Part shown: positions 54,843 through 64,000 of the stretch, piece after piece
How the letters are laid out: the number at the start of each line of letters is the position of its first letter
Position numbering within the stretch: position 1 is the first letter of the stretch
NCBI GenBank assembly: GCA_029260735.1
Contig: JAJDCR010000033.1
Coordinates: forward strand, 1-64,000
Direction: 5' to 3'
Source: Planctomycetota bacterium
GTDB taxonomy: Bacteria; Planctomycetota; Uabimicrobiia; Uabimicrobiales; Uabimicrobiaceae
DNA length: 64,000 bases
Position numbers and translations under genes: made by a program
The notes under the pieces: model-generated
What the model was told of the DNA's origin: nothing
Seen by the model: the letters and a program-made list of their open reading frames with translations, nothing else
Database searches by the model: none

Positions 54843-54998
54843 TACTATACCTTTGAGTTGGTTTTCATGGGAGTTTGATTTCTAAGAGGTAGAGAAAAAA
54901 ATTTATCTGACTATTTTTTCAGAAAAAGGTTGTTTCGATTTATACACTAAAAGCTGTTTGATTATTATGCTAATTCGTTTCTCTTCGTGTACTCTCTA

Positions 54999-56000
54999 CT
55001 AAGTTTCCAGAAAGAGAGTTTTATTTAGCTCTAGTGTTTTTTCATGCCAAAACTCAATATCATCTATATTTTTTCGTCCTGAGATTTCTACTTCTCTCTC
55101 AATAAGCGGCAAGACATCAACAGTTTCATAGTAATGAGAGACTTCCTCATAATTATGAGGATTTGTATAACTTCTCAGTCGACACGATTCTTCTCTCCAA
55201 GAAAAATGCAGGAATGTATCTTTCATAAGTGCGGGGAGATAAACCATCGAAACTCCTCGTTGTTTTATTCGTGCATTTTTGCTCCACTTTAAAATTTCAT
55301 CTATTTGCTCTGTCATAGATCTTCGAGGCGAAATATCTAAATATTTGGCAAGGATCTTTAAGTTTTGCAAAGATAGTTGCTGGAGAATTTCCTCTAGTGA
55401 ATCTGAGTATGCAACAATTTCAACAAGGTTCTCTTCTTTAGATTGCCATGTTTCTCCGGTTATTTCCTCACACAAATATCGCAAATCTCTGACGGATAGC
55501 TCTAAAAAAGCATCCCATAAAAAGTAAGGAAGTTCATCAAGTGGAGGGGGTGGGGGGGGAGGGGAAACCAGAGGAGACATCTTTCTATAGTCAGAGATAT
55601 ACCATTCTACCAATCTGTGACAAGACCACATGGCTGAGTTGATATCAGATTCATTTATAGTTTCTGTATCATTTACGGAGTGAACGGTCAAGTTTGCCAA
55701 TTCTCGGATGTTTCCCATGGCGGTATAAACTTTTCTAGGAATGGGAATTCTCTTTGCTTCAAGTGATGGCTTTCTAAGACAAACAATCAAATCATGAAGT
55801 GCTTTTTTGCCAGGATCACCAATTTCTTTTTGATATATATCCTTAACAATCGACTCACAAACAATACGAGCGCGAGCAACAGCCATCTCTCCATCAAAAT
55901 TTAGTAATGCAACCATGCGTTTTAGATTTGCCATTAAACCAGGAATATCCTTTTCAAATTTTGTAGCGAATGCTGTAAACTCTTGCGTACATCTTTCCAT
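54999..56000 (-). CDS. DUF4145-like (HEPN-related) protein with poly-Pro and SAP-like C terminus
   Basis: A 333-residue protein. The N-terminal 140 residues are helical with the layout of DUF4145: ARARIVCESIVKDIYQKEIG, then AMGNIRELANLTVHS, then WSCHRLVEWYI. DUF4145 is HEPN-related in defence genes. A run of seven prolines (from a G/C homopolymer-like tract near 55540) joins it to a helical C-terminal part. There, LSVRDLRYLCEEITG and LSLQNLKILAKYLDI are repeated SAP-like helices. GGAG lies about 8 bases before the ATG. First gene of the minus-strand unit. Confidence 0.7.
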   Translation of the reverse strand: MERCTQEFTAFATKFEKDIPGLMANLKRMVALLNFDGEMAVARARIVCESIVKDIYQKEIGDPGKKALHDLIVCLRKPSLEAKRIPIPRKVYTAMGNIRELANLTVHSVNDTETINESDINSAMWSCHRLVEWYISDYRKMSPLVSPPPPPPPLDELPYFLWDAFLELSVRDLRYLCEEITGETWQSKEENLVEIVAYSDSLEEILQQLSLQNLKILAKYLDISPRRSMTEQIDEILKWSKNARIKQRGVSMVYLPALMKDTFLHFSWREESCRLRSYTNPHNYEEVSHYYETVDVLPLIEREVEISGRKNIDDIEFWHEKTLELNKTLFLET

Positions 56001-56069
56001 TGTGTTTCTCCATATTCAATATTTTATACTTTAGATTTCCTTCGCCTGACCTATCAGAAGCCATCTTAG

Positions 56070-56112
56070 TAATTGGTTAAGTTAACCAGGTAGCACTCAA
56101 CTTAACCAATTA
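56070..56112. promoter_or_regulatory. Perfect 14-bp inverted repeat, candidate operator
   Basis: taattggttaagtt (56070-56083) is repeated exactly in reverse complement at 56099-56112, with a 15-base spacer. It lies between the two divergent gene units and has no T tract, so an operator is more likely than a terminator. No regulator gene is in the window to pair with it. Confidence 0.55.
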
Positions 56113-56304
56113 TAGAAAGAGAGAATTTAGTCTGTCTCTTAACTTTATTTGCCGCGATTATTCTTATGCAACTATCAGTTAATTTATGCTATTATATTCC
56201 TTCTTATTGTTTTTGCAAGTGAGTATAAGAGTTAAAAAGAGGAAAGTGTACTCTTGAATAAAAAGAGTATTTTTTTTTGAAACAAAACAATACCTACACG
56301 CTTT

Positions 56305-56406
56305 TTGGAGAAAACCTGGGGAGATGGCCACTATCGAGATTATAAAAGTGGAGAAACTTGGGTAAATCCACACCAAAGAAGCTACAATAATCTTTCAGAA
56401 AAATAA
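56305..56406 (+). pseudogene. Fragment of a small protein with a GDGHYRDY-type motif
   Basis: A frame from TTG 56305 reads TWGDGHYRDYKSGETWVNPH and ends with TAA at 56404. The pattern G-x-Y/H-R-x-Y-x-S-G-x-x-x-x-V-x-P-H-x-R-S is seen in short tails of plasmid and phage proteins. The upstream frame stops nearby and no good start exists, so it is probably a remnant. Low confidence. Confidence 0.3.
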
Positions 56407-56538
56407 AAGCTCTATTTATCTCTAAGAACAGGTAACTAAAGAAGTCCATGGTTTAATACCTAGCAAAACAGGCTTGTTTTTGCTATTATTTCCCATCTAA
56501 AAAATGATTTCAACTACGGATTAAAAGAATGAGGGAAT

Positions 56539-59358
56539 ATGTTTGCTCCAGGAAGTCGAGTGATTATTCGCGATGAAGAGTGGATGGTTCAAAAGACAGA
56601 AAAAGCTCCTAGTGGAGATGAGATTCTTTTTGTTATTGGGGTTTCTCCTTTGGTCAGGGATCGAGAGGCTATTTTTCAGCGTAATTTAGAGGAGTCTCTT
56701 TCTCAAAAGACAATTATTGAGTTAAAGCCAGAGGAGACAAAGCCGGTTTGTGATAGCTCGGATCGTTATTTAAGGACTCGCTTGTACATTGAGAGTATGT
56801 TGCGACAAACGCCTGTTTATGGGGAAGAGGTTGGTTTTAGCCAGCAGGCGGCGATAGATCACAATAGCTACCAGTTTACTCCTGCGATGGAGGCTTTGAA
56901 GAGACCTCGGCAGCGTATTTTAATTGCTGATGGGGTGGGTTTAGGGAAAACGATAGAGGTGGGGATTCTGATTACGGAGTTGATGAAGCGGGGCAAGGGA
57001 AAGCGCATTTTGGTCGCGGTGATTAAGAGTATGTTGACTCAATTTCAAAAGGAACTTTGGGCTCGCTTTACGATTCCTTTGGTTCGCTTAGACTCTAAGG
57101 GCATTCAGAAAATTCGAACTTTAATCCCTACTCATGCCAATCCTTTTTATTACTATGACAAAGTGATTATTTCCATCGATACTTTGAAGCAAGATGTCAG
57201 CTACCGGAATTATTTGGAAAATAGCTACTGGGATATCATTGTTATAGATGAGTGCCACAATGTTGCGGTAAGAGGAAAAAACAAATCGCAGCGGGCTAAG
57301 CTTGCTAGTTTACTGGCAAAAAGATCGGACACTTTAATCATGGCTTCGGCCACTCCTCATGATGGACGAGCAGAAACCTTTGCTAGTTTAATGAATATGC
57401 TCGACCCTACGGCAATTGCTAATCCGAAAGACTACAGTCCCGATGAAATCAAAGGGCTCTTTGTCCGGCGCTTTAAAAAGGACGTTCAAGAGCAAGTCCG
57501 AGATAGTTTTCAGGCCCAGCAGAAAACGGTAAAAATATCTTGTTCCACTTCTTTGCTAGAAGAAGAAGCTTTCCAAGCTTTGAGTGAACTGCAATTCCAA
57601 AGAATCGACCAAGAGCGAAGAGGAGGGCATTTTCTCTTTAAGACGGTTTTGGAGAAATCTCTTTTGTCTAGCCCCGCGGCTTGCTCTAAGACAATCGAAA
57701 ATCGGATTCGCAACTTGCAGAAAACAGAAGGGGCTAAGGAAGATCTGGAAACTCTTAGGCAACTTCAAAAGCGAGTGGAGAAAATCTCGCGAAGCGAGTT
57801 TAGTAAGTACCAAGCTTTAGTGAAATGGCTAAAAGGAGAAGAGGGAGATTTAAACTGGAATGGCAAGAAAAGCGACGACCGCTTAATTATTTTTAGCGAA
57901 CGCTTAGAGACTTTGTATTTTTTGCGCGACCACTTAGCTCAGGATATTTCCTTAGATAAAAACAGGGTTTTGGTCTTTCATGGTAACTTGGACGATCATA
58001 AGCAACAAGAGATTGTCGACCAGTTTGGAAAACGAAATAGTAAAGTGAGATTGCTTTTAGCCTCTGATGTCGCTTCGGAGGGGATTAACCTGCATTTTTT
58101 CAGCTACAAGCTCATTCACTTTGATATCCCCTGGTCTTTAATGACCTTGCAGCAACGCAATGGGCGAATTGATCGCTATGGACAAGAGCACACTCCGCAG
58201 ATTTATTATCTTCTCAATATTGCCCAAAATCAAAAGTTTAAGCGAGATTTACGTATTTTGGAAATCCTTTTGGAAAAAGAGCAACACGCTCAAAATAACA
58301 TTGGAGACCCGGCAGCTTTGTTGGGGCTTTATGATATTGAAAAAGAAGAGCAATTTGTCGGGCAAGTGATTGAGGAGGAAAGAAGTCCTGAAGAGTTTAG
58401 CCAAGAGTTGGAGAAAGAAGAAGATCCTTTTGAGTTGTTCCTTCGCTTTGATAGTGAGGAGAACTCTCCTCCTGTGCTTTCTCCTTCTCAAAAATTTTCG
58501 CTCTTTGCCGATAACTTTACCTTCTATCGTCGTGCTTTCCAGTTTTTAAACAAGGAAATGGGCCTAAACTTAGAGGACGATGCCGAAAATAGTATCCTAC
58601 GTATCCAAGTTCCCGAAGATCTTCAACATCGCTATAAATATTTACCCGAAGAAATTTTATCTAAAGATTTACGTCTTTCTTTGAGTACCGACCATGAGAA
58701 GGTGAAAAGTGCCTACCAACTTTGTCGAACCCAAGAAGAAAGTTGGCCTCAATTAGAGCTGATGTGGGATTTGCATCCGGCCATGATATGGCTTCATGAT
58801 AAGCTAATGGCAGGCTTAAGGCGGCACGAAGCACCGGTGATTTTTATTCCCGATAAACTAAAGAAAGAGGAAAAAATCTTTCTTCTCTACAGCACCGCTT
58901 CCAACCACCACGGCCACGTTGTTCTAGCCCATTGGTGGGGAATATCTTTCTGCCAAGCTCGCCTAAACAAAGTCTATGATTTAGAAGAGTTTTTTGCCTA
59001 TACATGTTTAAACCAAGAGAAGATTCCCCGGCGAGAGAACTTTCAAATGGGAGAAGAAATTCCTTTACTCATGACTTTGGCCGTGCAAGAAGCCAAGCAA
59101 CTCATGCAAACAAAGATCCAAGAGTACACCCTAAAAAAATCGGAGAAGCGCCAAAAAAAACTCGATGAGCTGAAAAAACTCAAGGCGCGGCAAATCAAAG
59201 AAGAGGAAGAAACTCCCCTCTCGCTTCTCAAGAAAGAGGCTCGGTTACGGCAAATTGAAGAAGCTTTTGGTCATTACCAAGGTTGGCTAGAAAAAGATTT
59301 TAGCCTGAGTTCTCAGTCTTATATTCAAGTTGTGGCTATTATCCAAAGCGAAACTTAA
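56539..59358 (+). CDS. drmD: SNF2-family helicase, DrmD-like (class 1 DISARM)
   Basis: A 939-residue helicase. The start has GAGGGA 3 bases upstream. The N terminus (FAPGSRVIIRDEEWMV) is typical of DrmD. SF2/SNF2 motifs are GVGLGKTIEVG (Walker A), IVIDECHN (DECH box), MASATPHD (motif III), ASDVASEGINLHFFSY and QQRNGRIDRYGQ (motifs V-VI). A C-terminal Lys/Glu coiled coil ends the protein. It overlaps the longest frame of the methylase; the likely methylase start is 13 bases after the stop. Known DISARM class 1 units begin with drmD then drmMI, as here. Confidence 0.85.
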   Translation: MFAPGSRVIIRDEEWMVQKTEKAPSGDEILFVIGVSPLVRDREAIFQRNLEESLSQKTIIELKPEETKPVCDSSDRYLRTRLYIESMLRQTPVYGEEVGFSQQAAIDHNSYQFTPAMEALKRPRQRILIADGVGLGKTIEVGILITELMKRGKGKRILVAVIKSMLTQFQKELWARFTIPLVRLDSKGIQKIRTLIPTHANPFYYYDKVIISIDTLKQDVSYRNYLENSYWDIIVIDECHNVAVRGKNKSQRAKLASLLAKRSDTLIMASATPHDGRAETFASLMNMLDPTAIANPKDYSPDEIKGLFVRRFKKDVQEQVRDSFQAQQKTVKISCSTSLLEEEAFQALSELQFQRIDQERRGGHFLFKTVLEKSLLSSPAACSKTIENRIRNLQKTEGAKEDLETLRQLQKRVEKISRSEFSKYQALVKWLKGEEGDLNWNGKKSDDRLIIFSERLETLYFLRDHLAQDISLDKNRVLVFHGNLDDHKQQEIVDQFGKRNSKVRLLLASDVASEGINLHFFSYKLIHFDIPWSLMTLQQRNGRIDRYGQEHTPQIYYLLNIAQNQKFKRDLRILEILLEKEQHAQNNIGDPAALLGLYDIEKEEQFVGQVIEEERSPEEFSQELEKEEDPFELFLRFDSEENSPPVLSPSQKFSLFADNFTFYRRAFQFLNKEMGLNLEDDAENSILRIQVPEDLQHRYKYLPEEILSKDLRLSLSTDHEKVKSAYQLCRTQEESWPQLELMWDLHPAMIWLHDKLMAGLRRHEAPVIFIPDKLKKEEKIFLLYSTASNHHGHVVLAHWWGISFCQARLNKVYDLEEFFAYTCLNQEKIPRRENFQMGEEIPLLMTLAVQEAKQLMQTKIQEYTLKKSEKRQKKLDELKKLKARQIKEEEETPLSLLKKEARLRQIEEAFGHYQGWLEKDFSLSSQSYIQVVAIIQSET

Positions 59359-59371
59359 GGTAGAAAAATTC

Positions 59372-62300
59372 ATGTCATTCGATTTTACTGGTATCAACAA
59401 TGTAAATGAGTTTTACAGCAACCATTACCTCAATGCTATTTTTGCAGGAGATTTAAAATCGCTCTTTCAAAAGTGGGAGAAGGAGAGAGCCCCTTACCTA
59501 GAAGTAGGGGCTTTGAGCAATCGCTACTTGCAAAACAAAAATTTACATGAACGAGAAGAACTCGCCGAAGAACAATTCTATTATGATTTAGGCCAAGCCC
59601 TAGGCTATCGCTTAAAAAAACAAATCCGCGAGCTAGAGAATAACGAAGCCATTACCATTGAAGGAGAGCTTACCGAAAATAACGGTAGCCCTTACCTCTG
59701 GTTTTTGCAAGCTCATACTGAAAAAGAAGAAAGTCCTCTAAAGGTAAAGCCCAGCGCAGACTCTCTTTTTTCGAAAAGTTCTTTTACCTTACCCGAAGAA
59801 AACTGGGAGAGCATTATTAGCAAAAAGATTTTTCCCTTGGAAGAGTCTCCGCGCTGGTTAATTCTCCTTTCTCTGCCACAAATTATTTTACTCGATCGTT
59901 CCAAGTGGGGAGAAAAAAGATACCTTTCATTTGATCTTGATGAAATCTTGGGAAGAAAAGAAAGCTCTACTATCAAAGCCTTTACGGCTCTCCTTCATAA
60001 GGAGAGTATTGCCCCTGATAAGGGAAGTTCGTTTCTCGATACCCTCGATGAAAACTCTCACAAACACGCTTTCTCTGTCTCAAAGGACTTAAAGTACGGA
60101 GTTCGTAGAGCAGTCGAACTCATTGCCAATGAATACGTTCATTACAATAGAGAAACTCTCCATCAAAAAATGTACGAAAGTAACTTGGCCCAGCAACTCA
60201 CCCAAGAGAGCTTGCGTTACCTCTATCGCCTACTCTTTATTTTCTATATCGAAGCGCGTCCTGAACTGGATATGGCTCCGACCAAGAGCAAGGGATATTT
60301 ACAAGGCTATAGTTTAGAATCGCTGAGGGATCTGGAATTAATTCCCTTAAGCACCGAGAGGGAAAAAAACGGCCACTATATTCATGAGTCCCTCAAAATG
60401 CTCTTTCATTTGTTTTTTGAAGGATTGGAAAATGATCCCGAAGGAAAGCAGATGACAATGGACTTTCAGCCTACGGGAAAGACAGACCTATATGTCTTTA
60501 GCTTGCCCTCTTTGAAAAGCAATCTCTTTAATCCAACGAAAACTCCTCTTTTGAATAAGGTCAAGTTTCGTAACCAAGTCCTCCAAGAAGTCATTGGTCT
60601 TTTGTCTCTCTCTCAGGTGAACAAAGGAAAATCGAGAGGACGCATTAGCTATGCCCAACTAGGGATCAACCAACTCGGGCATATCTACGAAGGGCTTCTC
60701 TCTTATAGCGGCTTTTTTGCCGAGGAAGATCTTTACGAAGTCTGCGCTGCTGGTCAAAAGAGCGAAGAGAACTTAGAGCAAGCTTTTTTTGTCCGCCAAG
60801 AAGAGTGGAAAAACTACAAAGAAAGTGAAAGAGTTCATGAGCCCGATGGACAAGCCCGCTGCTACCCAAGAGGAACTTTCATCTACCGTTTAGCCGGACG
60901 CAACCGAGAAAAAACGGCTTCTTTTTACACCCCAGAGTCGCTCACCCAATGCGTGGTACGCTTTGCTCTTCAGGAAGCCCTCAAAGACAAAACGGCCGAT
61001 GAAATTCTCCAGCTCAGCGTTTGCGAACCTGCCTTAGGTTCAGGGTCTTTCTTAAACGAAGCCTTAAACCAAATGGCTGATATTTATTTGCAGCGCAAAC
61101 AAAAAGAACTCTCCGAGCACCTCGACTTTGAAAACTACGCCCAAGAGAAACAAAAGGTCAAATCCTACCTAGCTTCGCACAACTTCTACGGAGTCGACTT
61201 AAACGAAACCGCCCTAGAGCTAGCAGAGATTTCCCTATGGCTTAATTCCCTCCACCAGGGGCAAAACATTCCCTGGTTAAGAATGCGTTTTTTGCACGGA
61301 AACAGTCTGATTGGAGCGCGCCGAGAGTGCTTCTCCTCAGGGCAAGTTACCGGAAAGAAAAACAAGAAATGGCAAGAGAAAGTTCCCCGCCGAGTACCTT
61401 TAGGAGAAGCGAGAAAACCCGAAGAGATCTATCATTTTCTCCTTCCCGATTTAGGAATGAGTGAGCACAAAGACAAGGTCATCCGAGGACTCGTCCCCGA
61501 AGAGCTCCAAACGATGCAAGAGTGGCGGAAAAACTTTCTCGTACCTCTCCGCGAGGAAGAAGCAGAGCAACTCCTTAAGATGAGTGCCATCATCGATGAA
61601 CTATGGCAAGAGCATAGCCAAACCAGAGCCCAACTGCGCGAAAAAACAAATGATTCCGTAAACATTTACGGGCAAGAAGAAAATAGCTCGAAAAAAGCTT
61701 TCAGCATGCAGCAAAAGGACGACTTTCTCAAAAGAATAGAATTTCCCTTTAGCCCCTACCGCCGCCTCCAGTTTGTCATGGACTACTGGTGCGCCCTCTG
61801 GTTTTGGCCGATAGAAAAAGCCTCCCTTTTGCCCAGCCGTGATGAGTACCTCTTAGAGCTACAGCTCCTTCTCTTTGGCTCCGAAGTCCAAAGCGAAAAA
61901 GACTATTTCTTTAGCAAATACGGCTATGCTGATGTCGATGAACTGTGCGAAAAAATCGAACGTTTTGCTCTGGTCCGTTCGCTCAAAAAAAAGCACAATT
62001 TCTTTCACTGGGAGCTAGAGTTTGCCGACTTGTTTTTTGAGAGGGGAGGTTTTGATTTGATTTTGGGAAACCCTCCTTGGGTTAAAGTCGAGTGGAATGA
62101 AAAAGGGCTCTTGGGAGAGTATGACGCTTCTTTGCTTTTGCATAAAATATCGAGTAGTGAAGTGGCAAAAAGAAGAGAGAAATATTTAGAGCAAAAGGGG
62201 ATTAAAGAAGATTATTTAGAGGAATATGTAGAGTTTTCTGGAATAAAAAGCTTTCTCAATGCTAAACAGAACTATCCAGAGCTAAAAGGTATTCAGACTA

Positions 62301-63961
62301 ACCTATATAAATGCTTTATCACTCAGTCTTGGAAACTTGGTAGCAAAAAGGGAGTGACAGGATTTTTACACCCCGAAGGGGTTTATGATGATGGAAAAGG
62401 TAAAATATTTCGGCAAGAGATCTACCTACGGATCAAATGGCACTTTCAGTTTGTTAACGAGCTCAGGCTCTTTGAAGAGGTAGACCACCACGCAAAGTAC
62501 AGCATCAATATCTATGGTGTCAAAAAGAAAGATAATATAAGTGAGCATATATTTAACCTCTTTTCTCCCCTAACAATAGGAGACTGTTTTCAACATAATG
62601 GAGTTGGAGAGATCCCTGGGATTAAAGACGAAGATTTCAACTGGAACTTAGAGGGGCATCAAAGCCGAGTTATTGAAATCAACCATGAGGTTTTACAGTA
62701 TTTCAAAGAAATATTCGAAGATGAGAAAACCCCTATTCTGCATAGCCGTTTACTCGCTTTACATAGCCGTGAGGTCTTTTCTGTTATTCGGAAATTGACC
62801 AAGCAAAAAAGAAAATTGGGGGATTTAAAAGATCAATATTTTGCAACAGCAATGTTTGATGAAACTTATGCCCAGAGAGATGGATACATTGAAAAAAATA
62901 TTTGTCGTCCTGATAGTTTAGAGCAAGTGGTTATCTCAGGGCCCCACTATTTTGTAGGAACACCTTTTAACAAAGAACCTCGAGAGAGTTGTAAAAATAA
63001 CTTGGACTATGACGATGTCGATTTGACGAAGATAGCGGATGACTATATTCCTAGGGTTATGTTTATTCCTACAAAACAATTCTTAAAAGAAGAGAAAAAG
63101 AGCATACCAGAAAATTCAAAACTAGGAATGGTTGGAGGGAAAAAAATTACTGATTTTTATCGCTACCAAAATCGTATTTTTGTCGGACCAACCAATGAAA
63201 GAACTCTAATTTCAGGAATGTACCCTCCTTTATTTTTGCACCATAATGGCTCGATATCCATTACCTTTTTAGAAAAAAATTACGAATATCTTTTAAATTT
63301 ATTAGGGATATCTTTCTCTATAGTTGCTGATTTTCTTGTTAAGTTGACTGGTAAAACCCACGTACTCACAGAAATTTTGGCAAAGCTCCCTTTGCCTGAA
63401 ATAGAAAGCACTCCATTAGGCTCCTGGATGTTTCTGCGTACCCTATGCCTCAACTGTCTGACAACTCACTACCAAGAGGTTTGGGATCAAATGTATCAAT
63501 CTAGGTTTACTTCTGACAGCTTCACCAAAAATGATCCTCGTCTACACGACTTCTCTGAAATAAGTCCCACTTGGACTCGCTCTTGTGCTCTACGCTCTCC
63601 TTACGAAAGACGTCAAGCTCTAGTTGAACTAGATGCCCTCACTGCAATTGCTCTGGATCTCACTCTAGAAGAACTCCTTATTATCTACAAAGTACAGTTT
63701 CCTGTTCTCCAAAAATACGAGCACCAAAACCACTACGACCGTAATGGTCTCCTTGTCCCAAGGGAAGTTCTCAAGCAAGCAGCTAAGCAGAATATCAAGA
63801 TCAAAGAGGAAGGGCATTGTATTGAGTACCAAGCGCCAAAGATGTATCCGCACAAGAAGAGGCGTTACGAAACACCTTATGACCGCTGCGAACGAAAGGA
63901 CGATTTGCGTTTAGCCTATGAGACTTTTCAAAAACGACTTCTAGCTTTGAAGGAGTCCTAA
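59372..63961 (+). CDS. drmMI: Eco57I-like adenine methylase, DrmMI-like (class 1 DISARM)
   Basis: A methylase of about 1529 residues. I use the ATG at 59372, giving MSFDFTGINNVNEFYSNHYL; the frame from 59330 overlaps the helicase. Motif I is CEPALGSGSFLNEAL (near residue 550), followed by GVDLNETALELAEISLWLNSL and the catalytic NPPW (LILGNPPWVKV). A helical N-terminal half and a C-terminal target-recognition half complete it. AAGG lies about 11 bases upstream. In known systems this enzyme marks host DNA so that the DISARM proteins spare it. Confidence 0.85.
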   Translation: MSFDFTGINNVNEFYSNHYLNAIFAGDLKSLFQKWEKERAPYLEVGALSNRYLQNKNLHEREELAEEQFYYDLGQALGYRLKKQIRELENNEAITIEGELTENNGSPYLWFLQAHTEKEESPLKVKPSADSLFSKSSFTLPEENWESIISKKIFPLEESPRWLILLSLPQIILLDRSKWGEKRYLSFDLDEILGRKESSTIKAFTALLHKESIAPDKGSSFLDTLDENSHKHAFSVSKDLKYGVRRAVELIANEYVHYNRETLHQKMYESNLAQQLTQESLRYLYRLLFIFYIEARPELDMAPTKSKGYLQGYSLESLRDLELIPLSTEREKNGHYIHESLKMLFHLFFEGLENDPEGKQMTMDFQPTGKTDLYVFSLPSLKSNLFNPTKTPLLNKVKFRNQVLQEVIGLLSLSQVNKGKSRGRISYAQLGINQLGHIYEGLLSYSGFFAEEDLYEVCAAGQKSEENLEQAFFVRQEEWKNYKESERVHEPDGQARCYPRGTFIYRLAGRNREKTASFYTPESLTQCVVRFALQEALKDKTADEILQLSVCEPALGSGSFLNEALNQMADIYLQRKQKELSEHLDFENYAQEKQKVKSYLASHNFYGVDLNETALELAEISLWLNSLHQGQNIPWLRMRFLHGNSLIGARRECFSSGQVTGKKNKKWQEKVPRRVPLGEARKPEEIYHFLLPDLGMSEHKDKVIRGLVPEELQTMQEWRKNFLVPLREEEAEQLLKMSAIIDELWQEHSQTRAQLREKTNDSVNIYGQEENSSKKAFSMQQKDDFLKRIEFPFSPYRRLQFVMDYWCALWFWPIEKASLLPSRDEYLLELQLLLFGSEVQSEKDYFFSKYGYADVDELCEKIERFALVRSLKKKHNFFHWELEFADLFFERGGFDLILGNPPWVKVEWNEKGLLGEYDASLLLHKISSSEVAKRREKYLEQKGIKEDYLEEYVEFSGIKSFLNAKQNYPELKGIQTNLYKCFITQSWKLGSKKGVTGFLHPEGVYDDGKGKIFRQEIYLRIKWHFQFVNELRLFEEVDHHAKYSINIYGVKKKDNISEHIFNLFSPLTIGDCFQHNGVGEIPGIKDEDFNWNLEGHQSRVIEINHEVLQYFKEIFEDEKTPILHSRLLALHSREVFSVIRKLTKQKRKLGDLKDQYFATAMFDETYAQRDGYIEKNICRPDSLEQVVISGPHYFVGTPFNKEPRESCKNNLDYDDVDLTKIADDYIPRVMFIPTKQFLKEEKKSIPENSKLGMVGGKKITDFYRYQNRIFVGPTNERTLISGMYPPLFLHHNGSISITFLEKNYEYLLNLLGISFSIVADFLVKLTGKTHVLTEILAKLPLPEIESTPLGSWMFLRTLCLNCLTTHYQEVWDQMYQSRFTSDSFTKNDPRLHDFSEISPTWTRSCALRSPYERRQALVELDALTAIALDLTLEELLIIYKVQFPVLQKYEHQNHYDRNGLLVPREVLKQAAKQNIKIKEEGHCIEYQAPKMYPHKKRRYETPYDRCERKDDLRLAYETFQKRLLALKES

Positions 63962-63964
63962 TAG

Positions 63965-64000
63965 ATGATTCCGAGTGTGCTTTGCCATAGCGTAGAGAAA
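63965..64000 (+). CDS. Start of a third defence gene (partial, runs off the window)
   Basis: Only 12 codons are visible: M-I-P-S-V-L-C-H-S-V-E-K. AGGAG lies 9 bases upstream of ATG, and the gene starts 3 bases after the methylase stop. In class 1 DISARM the next gene is a helicase (drmA) or a DUF1998 protein (drmB), and N termini such as M-x-P-S-x-L occur in DEAD/DEAH helicases with DUF1998. Too short for a firm call. Confidence 0.5.
   Translation, partial: MIPSVLCHSVEK

Larger units (their letters stand above)
56001..56538. other. Divergent intergenic region between the dynamin unit and the DISARM-like unit
   Basis: About 540 bases with no intact gene. It holds the perfect inverted repeat, and a frame at 56281-56406 that looks like a gene fragment. 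The promoters for both divergent units must lie here; no clear -35/-10 pair was identified. Confidence 0.6.

Overview
The window looks like a low-GC, Gram-negative member of the PVC/Planctomycetota group. This is inferred from gene content only. The pointers are two PEP-CTERM sorting-signal proteins, a Ser/Thr kinase with an N-terminal GYF-like domain and a C-terminal formylglycine-enzyme-like domain, a second kinase fused to a dynamin GTPase, a LPS Kdo transferase (waaA), lipoproteins and a barrel-like secreted protein. No rRNA, tRNA or CRISPR array was found. Genus cannot be fixed from sequence alone; low-GC planctomycetes rich in kinases would fit.

Left part (1-17 kb): mostly ordinary housekeeping and envelope genes. 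There is a PEP-CTERM protein, a secreted barrel-like protein, a minus-strand pair (a tandem double AroE-like protein and a small PUA/ASCH-like protein) with a visible promoter, and a minus-strand operon (pfkB-type kinase, cyclic-nucleotide-binding protein, NTT-like transporter with HEAT repeats). Then come rfbC, a two-domain lipoprotein, waaA, metK, a 38-residue basic protein, a lipoprotein, a second PEP-CTERM protein and a SLOG protein.

Middle (17-37 kb): an IS1634-like transposase lies inside a 3-kb segment bounded by 62-bp inverted repeats and filled with nested palindromes. After it come coaBC overlapping a TANGO2/NRDE gene, a secreted subtilase, a pentapeptide-like/ion-channel fusion followed closely by a GYF-kinase-FGE protein, a Kelch protein, an FHA-GAF-PAS histidine kinase, an SLC12-type transporter and a small membrane protein. 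A 0.57-kb inverted repeat with tandem 18-mers (37164-37729) marks the edge of the accessory region.

Right part (38-64 kb): a defence-island-like region. Eight genes read on the minus strand from 56000 to 38173: a DUF4145-like/SAP-like protein, a kinase-dynamin fusion, a protein with two dynamin G domains, a coiled-coil tail-anchored protein, an OB/Sel1 membrane protein, a DUF4011-helicase-Vsr-like protein (Hhe-like), a truncated and frameshifted kinase, and a DUF91/DUF5655-like nuclease. Three of the junctions are 1-4 base stop/start overlaps. Divergently, from 56539 to the window end, are a SNF2-family helicase and a large Eco57I-like adenine methylase, matching drmD and drmMI of class 1 DISARM, followed by the first codons of a third gene. 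A perfect 14-bp inverted repeat sits between the two divergent units. The kinase-dynamin, double-dynamin and tail-anchored coiled-coil trio is the best candidate for an undescribed system, probably a phosphorylation-linked membrane-remodelling defence module.
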